Source of the DNA: Shewanella sp. MBTL60-007
GTDB taxonomy: Bacteria; Pseudomonadota; Gammaproteobacteria; Enterobacterales; Shewanellaceae
NCBI RefSeq assembly: GCF_019654915.1
Contig: NZ_BPET01000017.1
Location: forward strand, 1-64,000
DNA: 64,000 nt
Reading direction: 5' to 3'
The notes beneath the pieces are model-generated. The model saw nothing but the letters and a program-made list of their open reading frames with translations, did not search any database and was not told the origin of the DNA. A program made the translations under genes and the position numbers. Each line of letters starts with the position of its first letter. Within the stretch, counting starts at the first letter, position 1. Of this stretch, positions 48,039 through 57,434 are shown piece after piece.

Positions 48039-48950
48039 ATGGCAAGACGATTACCTCCCCTGAATGCAGTGAAGGCATTTGAGGCAGCAGCTAGGCATTT
48101 GAGCTTCACTCGAGCGGCAGAAGAGTTATTTGTTACCCAGGCTGCCGTGAGTCATCAAATCAAGGCATTAGAAGAGTATCTTGGATTAAAATTATTTAGA
48201 CGTAAGAACCGTTCATTACTGCTAACTGAGGAGGGGCAAAGCTACTTTCTCGACATCAAAGATATTTTCACCCAACTTGCCGATGCCACAGATAGATTAT
48301 TAGCCCGAAGTGCTATCGGTTCCCTTACTGTAGCGACTTCTCCGAGCTTTGCGATTCAATGGTTAGTGCCACGCTTGGCCAAGTTTAGTGAGAAAAATCC
48401 AGAGATCGATGTGCGAATTAAGGCTGTGGATGATGAAGATGGTTCGCTGACTGATGACGTTGATGTGGCCATCTATTATGGTATGGGGAACTGGTCTGGA
48501 ATGCGAGCCGATAAGCTCAGAAATGAGGTGTTAATTCCGGTCTGTTCACCGCTATTATTAAGCGGTCCTAAGCCATTAGAAAAACCTAGCGATTTGAAAA
48601 ATCATACCCTATTGCACGACTCTAGTCGCCAAGATTGGCAGGCTTGGTTTAGACAATGTGGAATTACTGATATTAATGTGAACCAAGGTCCAATATTTAG
48701 TCATTCTTCGTTGGTGCTGCAAGCTGCCGCTCACGGCCAGGGTGTGGCGCTAGGCTACAGTGTACTTGCAAGGCCCGATATTAAAGCGGGTCGTCTTATC
48801 TGCCCTTTCCCTGAAGTTTTAGTCAGTAAAAATGCATATTACTTAGTGTGCCAACAAAGCCATGCCGATATTGGTAAGGTCGCAGCTTTTAGAGAGTGGA
48901 TGCTCGATATGTTTGAAGAGGAGACGCGTAGTGAGCTGCTTACAGGATAA
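48039..48950 (+). CDS. gcvA: LysR-family regulator GcvA
   Basis: GcvA activates or represses the glycine cleavage operon in response to glycine and purines in E. coli. The 303-residue protein has the N-terminal helix-turn-helix LSFTRAAEELFVTQAAVSHQIKALEEYLG and a LysR substrate-binding domain with TVATSPSFAIQWLVPRL. The sequence MARRLPPLNAVKAFEAAARH is characteristic of GcvA. The gcvA, DUF423 gene, rlmM order resembles that in E. coli, here with an alpha/beta hydrolase gene inserted. The next gene overlaps its 3' end by 20 bases. Confidence 0.93.
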   Translation: MARRLPPLNAVKAFEAAARHLSFTRAAEELFVTQAAVSHQIKALEEYLGLKLFRRKNRSLLLTEEGQSYFLDIKDIFTQLADATDRLLARSAIGSLTVATSPSFAIQWLVPRLAKFSEKNPEIDVRIKAVDDEDGSLTDDVDVAIYYGMGNWSGMRADKLRNEVLIPVCSPLLLSGPKPLEKPSDLKNHTLLHDSSRQDWQAWFRQCGITDINVNQGPIFSHSSLVLQAAAHGQGVALGYSVLARPDIKAGRLICPFPEVLVSKNAYYLVCQQSHADIGKVAAFREWMLDMFEEETRSELLTG

Positions 48951-49668
48951 GTTAAAACAAGCCTACCTTGATGGTGAGTTAGCCGCGGCCGTTGCTGAAT
49001 TATCTCCAGAGGAGCTAGCTTTCGATGCGCAGCACTATCTTGTAGACTGTATCGGTACAAATAGCGCCGAAAAAGACTGCGACACCCTGATTATCTTAGC
49101 CCATGGTGCAGGCGCGAATATGCACCATGAATTTATGACTCAGATGGCCAAGGGGCTGAGCGTAGGCGCAACAGTCGTGCGTTTTAACTTTCCCTATATG
49201 CGTGCCAATGCCATCGATGGTAAGCGTCGTCCGCCAGACAGGGCGCCGAAGTTGATTGCCGACTATGCGCTGCAGTTTAGTATTCTTAAACAACAGTTTA
49301 AGCCTAAGAAAGTCTACTTAGTGGGCAAATCGATGGGGGGGCGGATGTCGACAATTTTAGCCGAGAGCATAAAGGTTAATGGTGTTGTTGCTCTTGGTTA
49401 TCCCTTTATTCCACTCAGTGGTGGTGAGCCGCGTTTAGAGCCGATCGAGAAGTGTTTAGCGCCACTGATGGTGATCCAAGGTGAGCGAGATAAGTTTGGT
49501 CATAAGGGGTTAGTTAACACTTGGCCGGAAATGGAAAAAGTACAACTGCATTGGTTAACCGATGGTGATCATAGTTTTAAGCCTAGAAAGTCGTCAGGAA
49601 CTACGTTAGAGGCTAATCTAGAGCAGGCGGTCTCCCATATCAAAGACTTTATTAAACAGTCATCATAA
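48931..49668 (+). CDS. Alpha/beta hydrolase (KANL3/Tex30-like)
   Basis: This is a 245-residue hydrolase. The nucleophile elbow is VGKSMGGRM near residue 150; the loop HGAGANMHHEFM lies near 70, the acid is in QGERDKFG and the histidine in TDGDHSF. This pattern fits the KANL3/Tex30 group of alpha/beta hydrolases, whose substrate is unknown. The start is read as GTG 48931, with GAGGAG seven bases upstream, inside gcvA. This gives a 20-base overlap and probable translational coupling. Longer starts within gcvA are not supported. Confidence 0.85.
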   Translation: MSCLQDKLKQAYLDGELAAAVAELSPEELAFDAQHYLVDCIGTNSAEKDCDTLIILAHGAGANMHHEFMTQMAKGLSVGATVVRFNFPYMRANAIDGKRRPPDRAPKLIADYALQFSILKQQFKPKKVYLVGKSMGGRMSTILAESIKVNGVVALGYPFIPLSGGEPRLEPIEKCLAPLMVIQGERDKFGHKGLVNTWPEMEKVQLHWLTDGDHSFKPRKSSGTTLEANLEQAVSHIKDFIKQSS

Positions 49669-49744
49669 TGAGAGACGATACAGACAGTTGGAATGAAAAT
49701 TTTCTATCTGTTGGCAGGTGAGTCGATAGTTTGTAGGAGGTTAA

Positions 49745-50131
49745 ATGCGTAATGGATTTTTGCTGCTAGCAGCATTGAGTGGTTTTATTGCTGTAGCACT
49801 GGGCGCATTTGGCGCCCATGGATTGAAGAATGTGGCACCGCCTGATCTCATTGCTATCTTTAACTTAGGTGTTGAGTATCAGTTCTATCATACGTTTGCG
49901 CTGATTGCAGTGGCGTTCTCTGGTCATTGGTTAAAATCTCGATTATTGGACTGGGCTGGCTACCTCTTTATCGCTGGTATGGTGCTATTTTCGGGGTCCT
50001 TGTACCTCTACGCGCTAATTGGCGCTAAATGGACTGGTCCTGTGACCCCAATGGGTGGTGTTTGCTTCCTGTTAGGTTGGCTATTTATCGCCGTTGCAGT
50101 TTGGCGTAATCGCGTTAAAGAGCTGGATTAA
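49745..50131 (+). CDS. DUF423 inner-membrane protein (YgdD family)
   Basis: This is a 128-residue protein with four membrane helices and the DUF423 block LGAFGAHGLKN near residues 20-30, followed by GVEYQFYHTFALI. Its function is unknown. It lies between the hydrolase gene and rlmM, as ygdD lies near gcvA and rlmM in E. coli. AGGAGG precedes the ATG. A terminator follows. Confidence 0.9.
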   Translation: MRNGFLLLAALSGFIAVALGAFGAHGLKNVAPPDLIAIFNLGVEYQFYHTFALIAVAFSGHWLKSRLLDWAGYLFIAGMVLFSGSLYLYALIGAKWTGPVTPMGGVCFLLGWLFIAVAVWRNRVKELD

Positions 50132-50226
50132 GTTTTTAGTGGTGACTTAGTCTATCTATAGGTTTAGGCTGCGCGGTGAATATTAAATTTTAGACAGTAC
50201 ACAGCAAAGCTTGAACAGTGTAAAAT

Positions 50227-50257
50227 AGCGGGCAACAACTTTGTTGGCCGCTTTTTT
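50227..50257 (+). terminator. Terminator after the DUF423 gene
   Basis: AGCGGGCAACA (50227-50237) pairs with TGTTGGCCGCT (50242-50252) with one mismatch, followed by a T run. Confidence 0.82.
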
Positions 50258-50369
50258 ATATCAATCCTTCAATAACGTAGAGCGTTTTTAACGCTATGCT
50301 TTGAGGTCTCGGTAACGCTTTTACTAAGTGCTACCTTGATTGATATTATTTTTATCTTCAGGAAATTCA

Positions 50370-51452
50370 ATGATAAACCTATTTTTATTTTGCCGTGCTG
50401 GCTATGAGAAAGATTGTGCAGCAGAGATCCAAGTGCGCGCAGCTGAGCTCGATATTGGTGGATTTGTAAAAACCAACACCAACGATGCTTATGTGATTTT
50501 TCAGTGCTTCCAAGCCGGTGATGCTGAAGTTTTAGCTAAAAATATCAGTCTAGATTCGCTTATTTTTACCAGACAGATGTTTGCGGCCAAGGAGTTGCTT
50601 AAAGGCTTACCTGAGCAAGATAGAATTAGCCCGATCGTTGAAGCTTTGACTCAAGTGCATAAAGCGGGTGAATTGCGTGTTGAAACACCAGATACTAACG
50701 AAGCCAAAGAACTCTCTAACTTCTGTCGCAAGTTTACGGTGCCCCTAAGACAGGCACTGAAGAAGTCAGGTACCTTGCTTGAGAAAGAAAACAGCAAGCG
50801 CCCGATTATTCACGTTTGTTTTGTCGCTTCGGGTCAAGCTTATGTGGGTTACTCGCTAAGTAACAATAGCTCGCCATATTTCATGGGGATCCCAAGACTT
50901 AAGATTGCAGCGGACGCACCGAGTCGCTCGACATTAAAACTTGATGAAGCCTTTATTCACTTTATCCCTAAAGAAGAGCAAGAGACGCGCCTTAGCAGTG
51001 GTATGAAGGCGGTGGATCTTGGTGCATGTCCTGGTGGCTGGACCTATCAGCTTGTGAGACGTGGTATGTTTGTTGCCGCTGTCGATAATGGGCCTATGGA
51101 TCAAGGTCTAATGGATACCGGACAGGTTAAACATTACCAAGCCGACGGTTTTAGATTCGAACCTCCTAGGAAGAATATCACTTGGCTTGTGTGCGACATG
51201 ATTGAAAAGCCATCTCGCGTGGCCGAGCTGATTGAAGCGTGGGCGATTAACGGTTGGTTTAAAGAAGCGATTTTTAACTTAAAGTTACCGATGAAGGCAC
51301 GCTATAAAGAGGTGTCGACTATTTTGGCGACCATGGAAGAGATCTTGAAAGAGAATGGCGTAGATGATTTTACTATCGCCGCTAAGCATCTTTACCATGA
51401 CCGTGATGAAGTGACCGTTCACCTTTGCTTGAGACCTACTCAGCCTTGGTAA
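50370..51452 (+). CDS. rlmM: 23S rRNA C2498 2'-O-ribose methyltransferase RlmM
   Basis: RlmM methylates the ribose of C2498 in 23S rRNA with S-adenosylmethionine. The 360-residue protein has an N-terminal THUMP-like RNA-binding region and a Rossmann methyltransferase domain with [13 protein letters not shown] near residue 220. The K-D-K-type catalytic residues include the lysine in [13 protein letters not shown] 50370 ([16 protein letters not shown]) has an AGGAAA ribosome site. It has its own terminator, shared with the convergent isocitrate dehydrogenase gene. Confidence 0.95.
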   Translation: MINLFLFCRAGYEKDCAAEIQVRAAELDIGGFVKTNTNDAYVIFQCFQAGDAEVLAKNISLDSLIFTRQMFAAKELLKGLPEQDRISPIVEALTQVHKAGELRVETPDTNEAKELSNFCRKFTVPLRQALKKSGTLLEKENSKRPIIHVCFVASGQAYVGYSLSNNSSPYFMGIPRLKIAADAPSRSTLKLDEAFIHFIPKEEQETRLSSGMKAVDLGACPGGWTYQLVRRGMFVAAVDNGPMDQGLMDTGQVKHYQADGFRFEPPRKNITWLVCDMIEKPSRVAELIEAWAINGWFKEAIFNLKLPMKARYKEVSTILATMEEILKENGVDDFTIAAKHLYHDRDEVTVHLCLRPTQPW

Positions 51453-51498
51453 ATATTGACGAAAGTGCCGACTGAACTCAGGTCGGGACAAAGCATTA

Positions 51499-51532
51499 AA
51501 AAAGGCCCCATGTGAAAACATGGGGCCTTTTT
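51499..51532. terminator. Bidirectional terminator between rlmM and isocitrate dehydrogenase
   Basis: AAAAAGGCCCCATG (51499-51512) and CATGGGGCCTTTTT (51519-51532) form perfect arms around a six-base loop. Confidence 0.92.
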
Positions 51533-51552
51533 ATTGGATCATAAATTGATTA

Positions 51553-52563
51553 TTAAGATAAACGCTCAATCACGGCCTGAGTGAAGTCGGTTGTACCATG
51601 AGTACCACCTAGGTCACGCGTTGTGCGGTCGCCTTCTTCAATCACCGCGGTAATCGCATTGCGAATAAGCTCGGCTTTATCTGACATGCCTAAATACTCA
51701 AGCATCTGAATTGATGCCAGTACAACAGAAGTTGGGTTTGCTAGGTTTTTGCCAGCGATATCTGGCGCACTACCGTGCACCGCTTCAAAAATTGCCGCAT
51801 CGCTACCAATGTTAGCACCAGGTGCCATACCTAGGCCGCCAACAAGGCCTGCACAAAGATCAGATAAGATGTCACCGAATAGGTTTGTGGTGACAATCAC
51901 ATCGAAGTTTTCAGGATTCATCACCAGCTTCATACAGGTTGCGTCAACAATCATCTCTTCGGTCGTGATATCTGGGTAACGCTGGCTCACTTCACGAGCG
52001 ACTTTCAAGAATAGTCCAGACGTAGACTTCATGATGTTAGCTTTATGGACGATAGTGACTTTTTTACGACCTTCCTTACGGGCAAGCTCATAAGCAAATG
52101 TGGTGATCTGCTCTGCACCTTGGCGAGTAATAATACTGGTTGCTTCAGCGGTTGCACCGTCATCAGAGACGGTTTGTCCTAGACCCGAATACATGCCTTC
52201 GGTATTTTCACGTACTGTGATGATATCGATATTGTCATAACGAGCCTGTGTGCCTTTAAAAGACAGTACTGGACGTACGTTTGCGTAAAGGCTGAATTGC
52301 TTACGTAGGCTCACGTTAATAGAGGTAAAGCCTTCGCCAACAGGTGTTGTTAGTGGGCCTTTTAGAGTAATGCGATTTTTTTCAATAAGCTCTAATGTAC
52401 GCTGAGGTAATAGTTCACCGTGCTTTTCTAGCGCAGCGAGACCGGCATCTGCAAACTCATATTCAAAGTCACAACCAGCTTTATCAAGAATTTTAAGTGC
52501 TGAGTCAATAATGCTTGGGCCAATCCCATCACCTGGGATAACGGTTATCGTTCTTTTTGTCAT
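51553..52563 (-). CDS. NAD-type isocitrate dehydrogenase
   Basis: The enzyme oxidises isocitrate to 2-oxoglutarate in the TCA cycle. The 336-residue protein is the short homodimeric form: TVIPGDGIGPSI at the N terminus, the substrate loop NVSLRKQFSLYANVRP, and TTNLFGDILSDLCAGLVGG. The cofactor segment HGSAPDIAGKNLANP carries Asp-Ile where NADP enzymes have Lys-Tyr, predicting NAD+ preference. Relatives include isopropylmalate and homoisocitrate dehydrogenases, but no leucine genes are nearby and the sequence fits the Shewanella NAD-IDH. ATG 52563 is chosen over an in-frame codon 15 bases upstream. Confidence 0.88.
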   Translation of the reverse strand: MTKRTITVIPGDGIGPSIIDSALKILDKAGCDFEYEFADAGLAALEKHGELLPQRTLELIEKNRITLKGPLTTPVGEGFTSINVSLRKQFSLYANVRPVLSFKGTQARYDNIDIITVRENTEGMYSGLGQTVSDDGATAEATSIITRQGAEQITTFAYELARKEGRKKVTIVHKANIMKSTSGLFLKVAREVSQRYPDITTEEMIVDATCMKLVMNPENFDVIVTTNLFGDILSDLCAGLVGGLGMAPGANIGSDAAIFEAVHGSAPDIAGKNLANPTSVVLASIQMLEYLGMSDKAELIRNAITAVIEEGDRTTRDLGGTHGTTDFTQAVIERLS

Positions 52564-52803
52564 GGATAGTCCTACCACGGTTAGGCGTTACTGCAATTGT
52601 CTGACCATGTCTTGGGACACGGCAAGTGAGTTGGAATTATTTTCTTTTTGCTCGATGTATTTTAAACACTTTTACACAACTTTCACAGGAAATAGTGAGC
52701 AATCTCACGTTTTTTTCTGTAGGGTAACTTGCATAAATAACTGCTTATGACGATGATTGATCGTTAGAAGGTTAAAAAGTCTACTTTAGTCTAATAATAA
52801 ATA

Positions 52804-55611
52804 ATGAGGAAGACCTTGAAGTCATTACCTATTACATCTCTATTGCTATTCTCGACGAGTTTGTTGTCAGCAAACTTGATAGCGGCCAACAATAGCATCA
52901 CTCCCGACGATATTATGCGATTCGAATCGCTTAAAAAGCCTGTTATTTCAGATACTGGCAATATGCTGGCCGTTGAGGTGACTCCGGATCGTGGCGATAG
53001 CCACGGCCTTGTAAGGAACCTCGTAGCTAATAAGCAGTTTAGTGTAAAAGGCGCTAGTAAGCCAAAAGTTAGCCATGATGGCCGTTTTGTGGCGTTTGTC
53101 GATGAAGTACCGCTTTTTGAATCAGAGACAGCCAGCAAGAAAGCCAAGAAGAAACTCAAGCCTGGCTTGGTTTTGTTAGATACCTCAACGGGTGAAGAGA
53201 TCCGCTATGAGCGTGTTAAATCCTTTGAGTTCAATGATAAGGGAACTCATCTAGCTATCTGGTTTGAAGCCGAAGAGTCAAAAAAAGATGAAAAATCGGC
53301 TGATAATGGGCAAAGCGCTAAAAGTGATATAAAAGTCGCTAAAGAGGATAAGGGCACGACTGTCGAGCTGCTTTCTCTTAAGGATTTGAAATCAATAACC
53401 TTTAAAGATGTTACGGCGCTTAGTTTTGATCAGTCTGGGTTAAATTTTGCATTGGCGATAAATAATATTGAAACCAATAAGCACGAGTTAAACCTAGTTA
53501 AGCTGGCCGATAATAGCATTTCAACAGTCCATAGTTTAAAACAACAGCAAGTCGGTGCTATCGCATTATCGAATGATGGTAACTACTTAGCTTTTACCTA
53601 TGGTGATGCCAAGGTTGCACCTTTTGGTCGCGAATATGAATTGGCACTTTTGAGTCTTGAAAATAATAAGCTTGTTGAAACACCTAAGTCAGCAGATTGG
53701 ACGCTTAATCGTTACGCAGAGCTACGCTTTTCCGATGACAGTCAACGCTTGTTCTTTGGCCGTGTGCCTCAGGTTGCTCAGCAGTTAGAGCTGGCTAAAT
53801 ATGAACAGCAGTCCGATCTATTTGATAAAGATATTATTACCTCAAATCGTGCCCTTAGAGTATGGCATGGTGAGGATCCTCGTATTAAGCCCCATGAAGT
53901 TCAGCAATATAAGAAAGAGTTTAAGCGAACCTATTTAGCAGTACTGCATGTCAAGGGCAATAACTTAGTACAGCTTGCTGATCTCGATGTGCCAGATATT
54001 GAGGTGCAGCAACAGCAGCGATATGCACTGGCAAGTTCTGATCTGCCATACCGTAAGATGATCACTTGGGCAGGGTTTTATCGTGATTTTTATCTGGTAG
54101 ATCTTAATACTGGACGGAAGATCCCGCTGCTTACCCAACAGAGCAGTTCTGAAGAGCCTAATCTGTCTCCGGGTGAAAAGTTTGTGTCTTATTACTTGCA
54201 CGGGAACGTGTTCCTGTATGAGATTGCTCAAGATAGACGCATCAACATTACCAAAGATTTAGGTGTTTCTTTTGCCGATGAAGATCATGACTACCCATCA
54301 AACGCGCCAAGTTATGGTTTTGGTCCTTGGATTAGTGATGATGCAGGTTTGTTGATTTACGACAAGTTTGATATTTGGCAGGTCAATACGCTATCGAATG
54401 ATACATTTAAACTGACAGCAGGTCAGGGACGTGAGCAGCAGATCCAATATCGAGTAACTGGCTTGGTTCAAGATAAAGAGTATCCAAGTGTGCTAGCTAA
54501 TGGTGATAAAGTTTTGCTTCATGGCTATAACGATATCACCAAGGGCGATGGTTTTTATCGTGCGCAGATAGGAGTCGCCGGTGTGACCCCTTTAATGGAT
54601 GGGGACTATAAGCTTAAGTTGCTGGCGCGCAGTAAAGATGCACAGACAATCGTGTACTCTAAGGAGCAGTACGATCAGTTCCCGGATCTCTACACGGCAC
54701 CTGTAAGTGCACCGCAAAATGCGGTACGTCAAACTAACTTAGATAAACAGCGTGACGCCTTTAACTGGGGACAGTCAGAGTTAGTTCAGTGGACCAATGG
54801 CGATGGCAAACCCCTTGATGGCGTTTTGATCAAGCCAACCAATTATGTTGAAGGTCAGCGTTATCCTGTGCTTGTCTACTTTTATCGCTTTATGAGCGAC
54901 AGGTTGCACGCCTTTCCACAGATGAAGATTAATCATAGGCCGAACTTTGCATGGTATGCCGATAATGGTTACGCCATTTTCTTGCCCGATATTCGTTTCG
55001 AAGTAGGTTACCCAGGAGAGACCTCAGTACAGGCATTGACCTCTGGCGTACAGCACCTGATCGATATCGGGGTTGCCGATCCAAAAGCCGTAGGTATTCA
55101 GGGCCATTCATGGGGCGGGTACCAAACGGCTTTTGCGGTAACAAAAACCAATATCTTTAAAGCTGCAGTGACGGGGGCCCCTGTGTCTAATATGACCAGC
55201 GCCTATAGTGGTATTCGTCATGGAAGTGGTCTTGCGAGACAGTTCCAATATGAAACAGGTCAGAGCCGCATTGGTGAAAGCCTGTTTAAATCACCACAGA
55301 AATATATTGAAAACTCACCGGTATTTTACGCTGAGCGTATTAAGACACCTATGATGATCATGTTTGGTGATAAAGATGATGCGGTGCCTTGGGAGCAAGG
55401 GGTTGAACTATACCTTGCTATGCGCCGTGCGGGTAAGGATGTGGTGTTCTTGCAATATCAGGATGAGCCACATCATCTTAAGAAGTATCCTAATAAGCTC
55501 GATTACAGTATTCGTATGATGGAATACTTCGATCACTACCTCAAGGGCATGCCTGCGCCTAAATGGTTGAGTGAAGGCGAAGCTTATACTGAGTATAAAA
55601 AAGCCGATTAA
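52804..55611 (+). CDS. Secreted S9 prolyl-oligopeptidase-family peptidase
   Basis: This is a 935-residue exported serine peptidase. A signal peptide (residues 1-28) precedes a beta-propeller region and a C-terminal alpha/beta hydrolase domain. The nucleophile is in QGHSWGGYQTA near residue 775, the Asp in FGDKDDAVPWEQG and the His in QDEPHHLKK. A Lys/Glu/Asp-rich insert lies at about residues 155-185. It should cleave peptides in the periplasm. The first ATG has no ribosome site, whereas TTG at 52816 has GAGGAA inside the frame at 5 bases; the real start may be there, shortening the signal peptide by four residues. A terminator follows. Confidence 0.92.
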   Translation: MRKTLKSLPITSLLLFSTSLLSANLIAANNSITPDDIMRFESLKKPVISDTGNMLAVEVTPDRGDSHGLVRNLVANKQFSVKGASKPKVSHDGRFVAFVDEVPLFESETASKKAKKKLKPGLVLLDTSTGEEIRYERVKSFEFNDKGTHLAIWFEAEESKKDEKSADNGQSAKSDIKVAKEDKGTTVELLSLKDLKSITFKDVTALSFDQSGLNFALAINNIETNKHELNLVKLADNSISTVHSLKQQQVGAIALSNDGNYLAFTYGDAKVAPFGREYELALLSLENNKLVETPKSADWTLNRYAELRFSDDSQRLFFGRVPQVAQQLELAKYEQQSDLFDKDIITSNRALRVWHGEDPRIKPHEVQQYKKEFKRTYLAVLHVKGNNLVQLADLDVPDIEVQQQQRYALASSDLPYRKMITWAGFYRDFYLVDLNTGRKIPLLTQQSSSEEPNLSPGEKFVSYYLHGNVFLYEIAQDRRINITKDLGVSFADEDHDYPSNAPSYGFGPWISDDAGLLIYDKFDIWQVNTLSNDTFKLTAGQGREQQIQYRVTGLVQDKEYPSVLANGDKVLLHGYNDITKGDGFYRAQIGVAGVTPLMDGDYKLKLLARSKDAQTIVYSKEQYDQFPDLYTAPVSAPQNAVRQTNLDKQRDAFNWGQSELVQWTNGDGKPLDGVLIKPTNYVEGQRYPVLVYFYRFMSDRLHAFPQMKINHRPNFAWYADNGYAIFLPDIRFEVGYPGETSVQALTSGVQHLIDIGVADPKAVGIQGHSWGGYQTAFAVTKTNIFKAAVTGAPVSNMTSAYSGIRHGSGLARQFQYETGQSRIGESLFKSPQKYIENSPVFYAERIKTPMMIMFGDKDDAVPWEQGVELYLAMRRAGKDVVFLQYQDEPHHLKKYPNKLDYSIRMMEYFDHYLKGMPAPKWLSEGEAYTEYKKAD

Positions 55612-55629
55612 ATAAGATTGTTCACTTTT

Positions 55630-55663
55630 AAAATGCCGAGGTTCATCACCTCGGCATTTTTTT
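55630..55663 (+). terminator. Terminator of the S9 peptidase gene
   Basis: AAAATGCCGAGG and CCTCGGCATTTT pair around a seven-base loop with a T run beyond. Confidence 0.9.
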
Positions 55664-55761
55664 ATCTAAGAAAACAGTGGGCAGCAAATAAACAGGGTCG
55701 TAATTGCATCAAATTGTTGCATAATGAGCAGCATGAATTGAGTGTGTAAGGTGTAGAGTAA

Positions 55762-56400
55762 ATGGATGGGATTTGGATGCACGTAGGGGCTGTGTTTATG
55801 GGCTTTTTTGCCATAATGAATCCGATAGCTAATGTCCCCATCTTCCTTGGGCTTACAGCTGATGACGATGAGAAGACGACCCGGTTAATCGCTTTTAGAG
55901 CTTTAATTATCGCATTTGTCATTGTGAGCTTATTCGCCGTATCGGGTCAGTTTATCTTTCACTTATTTGGGATCTCACTGCCCGCCTTCCGCATCACGGG
56001 GGGCTTGCTAGTGTTTTTGATAGGTTTTCATATGCTTCAGGGGAATCAGTCTGCGGTGCACCATGATAAAGACAAGCCCGTTGAGGAGTCGCTAGAATCT
56101 AAACTCAGTATTGCGATATCCCCTTTAGCGCTGCCTATCTTGGCAGGCCCCGGCACGATTACTACTGCAATGAACTTTACCGCTGGTGGAGGAATCGCAG
56201 AGCTTATTAGCACTATTGCTTCGTTTGGTGTTTTATGTGTTATCACTTACGTGTTCTTTATTTTTGGTGGTCGCTTAGTCAGTTACTTAGGCAGTGCTGC
56301 ATTGGGGGCCATTACCCGAATGATGGGGCTTATTTTGGCCGTTATCGGTACTCAGATGGCGGTAGAGGGATTACAGGGCGCCTTTAAGGTGCTTGCCTAA
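55762..56400 (+). CDS. MarC family inner-membrane protein
   Basis: This is a 212-residue protein with six predicted helices. The MarC/YchE pattern FFAIMNPIANVPIFLGL at about residues 15-31 and ISPLALPILAGPGTITTAM near 118-136 is clear. Despite its name, MarC is not needed for multiple antibiotic resistance; some relatives have been linked to amino acid export. A His-Asp-Lys-rich cytoplasmic loop (NQSAVHHDKDKP) separates the halves. The gene stands alone after the S9 peptidase terminator. Confidence 0.92.
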   Translation: MDGIWMHVGAVFMGFFAIMNPIANVPIFLGLTADDDEKTTRLIAFRALIIAFVIVSLFAVSGQFIFHLFGISLPAFRITGGLLVFLIGFHMLQGNQSAVHHDKDKPVEESLESKLSIAISPLALPILAGPGTITTAMNFTAGGGIAELISTIASFGVLCVITYVFFIFGGRLVSYLGSAALGAITRMMGLILAVIGTQMAVEGLQGAFKVLA

Positions 56401-56610
56401 GCAAGAGGTTGCCTTGATAGCACATTCTATGTGACGGGGGCAATGTTAGGCATAAGGTATAAAAGTGTTCTAATATTAAGCGGCTATGGAAATTGGTGTG
56501 TCTCTAGATAGACCGTCAGGTGCCGCTTTATGTCGTCTGACGGCCCTATTACAGAGAGCCCAATTGATGATATAACGTATTCGTTTTTGATTCATACACA
56601 AGGAAGGTAA

Positions 56611-56835
56611 ATGAATAAATTCAATGTGATAACTTTAGTTAGTGTGATACTGCTAGGCTTACCCGCAATTGCTATTGCAAAAGCTCCGCTTGAAGGTGAA
56701 CCTGATTGGGAAGCGAGAAAAAGAGTGGCTGATAAAGGCGAGGTGCAACAAACTGAGGAGCAACGTTTGTTAGCCGAGCTTGCTAAGCGAGAGCAGGCTG
56801 AAAAAGAGCTTCAAAAGGAGCTACAGGATAACTAA
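56611..56835 (+). CDS. Small exported protein, unknown
   Basis: This is a 74-residue protein with a signal peptide (residues 1-23, ending AIAIAK). The mature part is highly charged and helical (EEQRLLAELAKREQAEKELQKELQ), probably a short coiled coil. No family is recognised. A good AAGGAAGG ribosome site precedes the ATG and a terminator follows, so it should be real. Its role is unknown. Confidence 0.75.
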   Translation: MNKFNVITLVSVILLGLPAIAIAKAPLEGEPDWEARKRVADKGEVQQTEEQRLLAELAKREQAEKELQKELQDN

Positions 56836-56863
56836 TTGAGCGAAAATCAAAAGCTCAAATTGT

Positions 56864-56890
56864 AAAAGCAGCACATAGGTGCTGCTTTTT
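56864..56890 (+). terminator. Terminator of the small exported-protein gene
   Basis: AAAAGCAGCAC (56864-56874) and GTGCTGCTTTT (56879-56889) with a four-base loop and a T run. Confidence 0.88.
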
Positions 56891-56942
56891 GCTTTCTACT
56901 ACACAAGGCTTGCTTGAGTTGTTGCTAAATCTTGATGATGGC

Positions 56943-57329
56943 TTAGCTATCGATCTTGCTGGCTAGGTACTGATTATACGTATCTTCCCCCCAAGCGATG
57001 AGTACTCCCTGCTTAAACAGTAGTGGAGTGCACTCCTCCTTAGAGGTTTCACCATCTGAAGTGACATGATGGGTTCGGTAGAAGAGTACTTGTAAGTGTT
57101 GTTCGTTTGAGATTTTAGCTTCTGTAAAATCGGCTTTGCCAAAAAGGGATTTTATCTCGGCTATGCTTTGCCCTATGCTGATTTCGGCCATCATAGCTTT
57201 GTTATAGGCCTGCCTATCTTCCCATCTCATCTCATCGGGGCTGGGATCATAAGTGAGCATAATCACGGCGACAAAAGCAACGTAAGTGACGAAAATACTG
57301 ATGATAATGACGGGAAGTTTAGATTTCAT
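56943..57329 (-). CDS. DUF3192 family membrane-anchored protein
   Basis: This is a 128-residue protein with one N-terminal helix (about residues 6-27) and a soluble domain. The domain matches DUF3192: RWEDRQAYNKAMMAEISIGQS, then FGKADFTEA, LFYRTHHVTSDG and ECTPLLFKQGVLIAWG. The function is unknown; the pattern is like SmpA/OmlA-type folds that assist envelope assembly, which is inference only. The start at 57329 (MKSKLPVIIIS) gives the helix directly. An upstream in-frame ATG at 57389 lacks a ribosome site; the one at 57329 is also weak, so the start is uncertain. Confidence 0.8.
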   Translation of the reverse strand: MKSKLPVIIISIFVTYVAFVAVIMLTYDPSPDEMRWEDRQAYNKAMMAEISIGQSIAEIKSLFGKADFTEAKISNEQHLQVLFYRTHHVTSDGETSKEECTPLLFKQGVLIAWGEDTYNQYLASKIDS

Positions 57330-57434
57330 CCTAGCAACGAATCCTTCATGGGGCTCTTTCAATAAGCCTAAGATACTATGTGATCGCATTATGGTAAATG
57401 CTAGAGTGATAACTTTGTGTTAACAAATGTAAGT

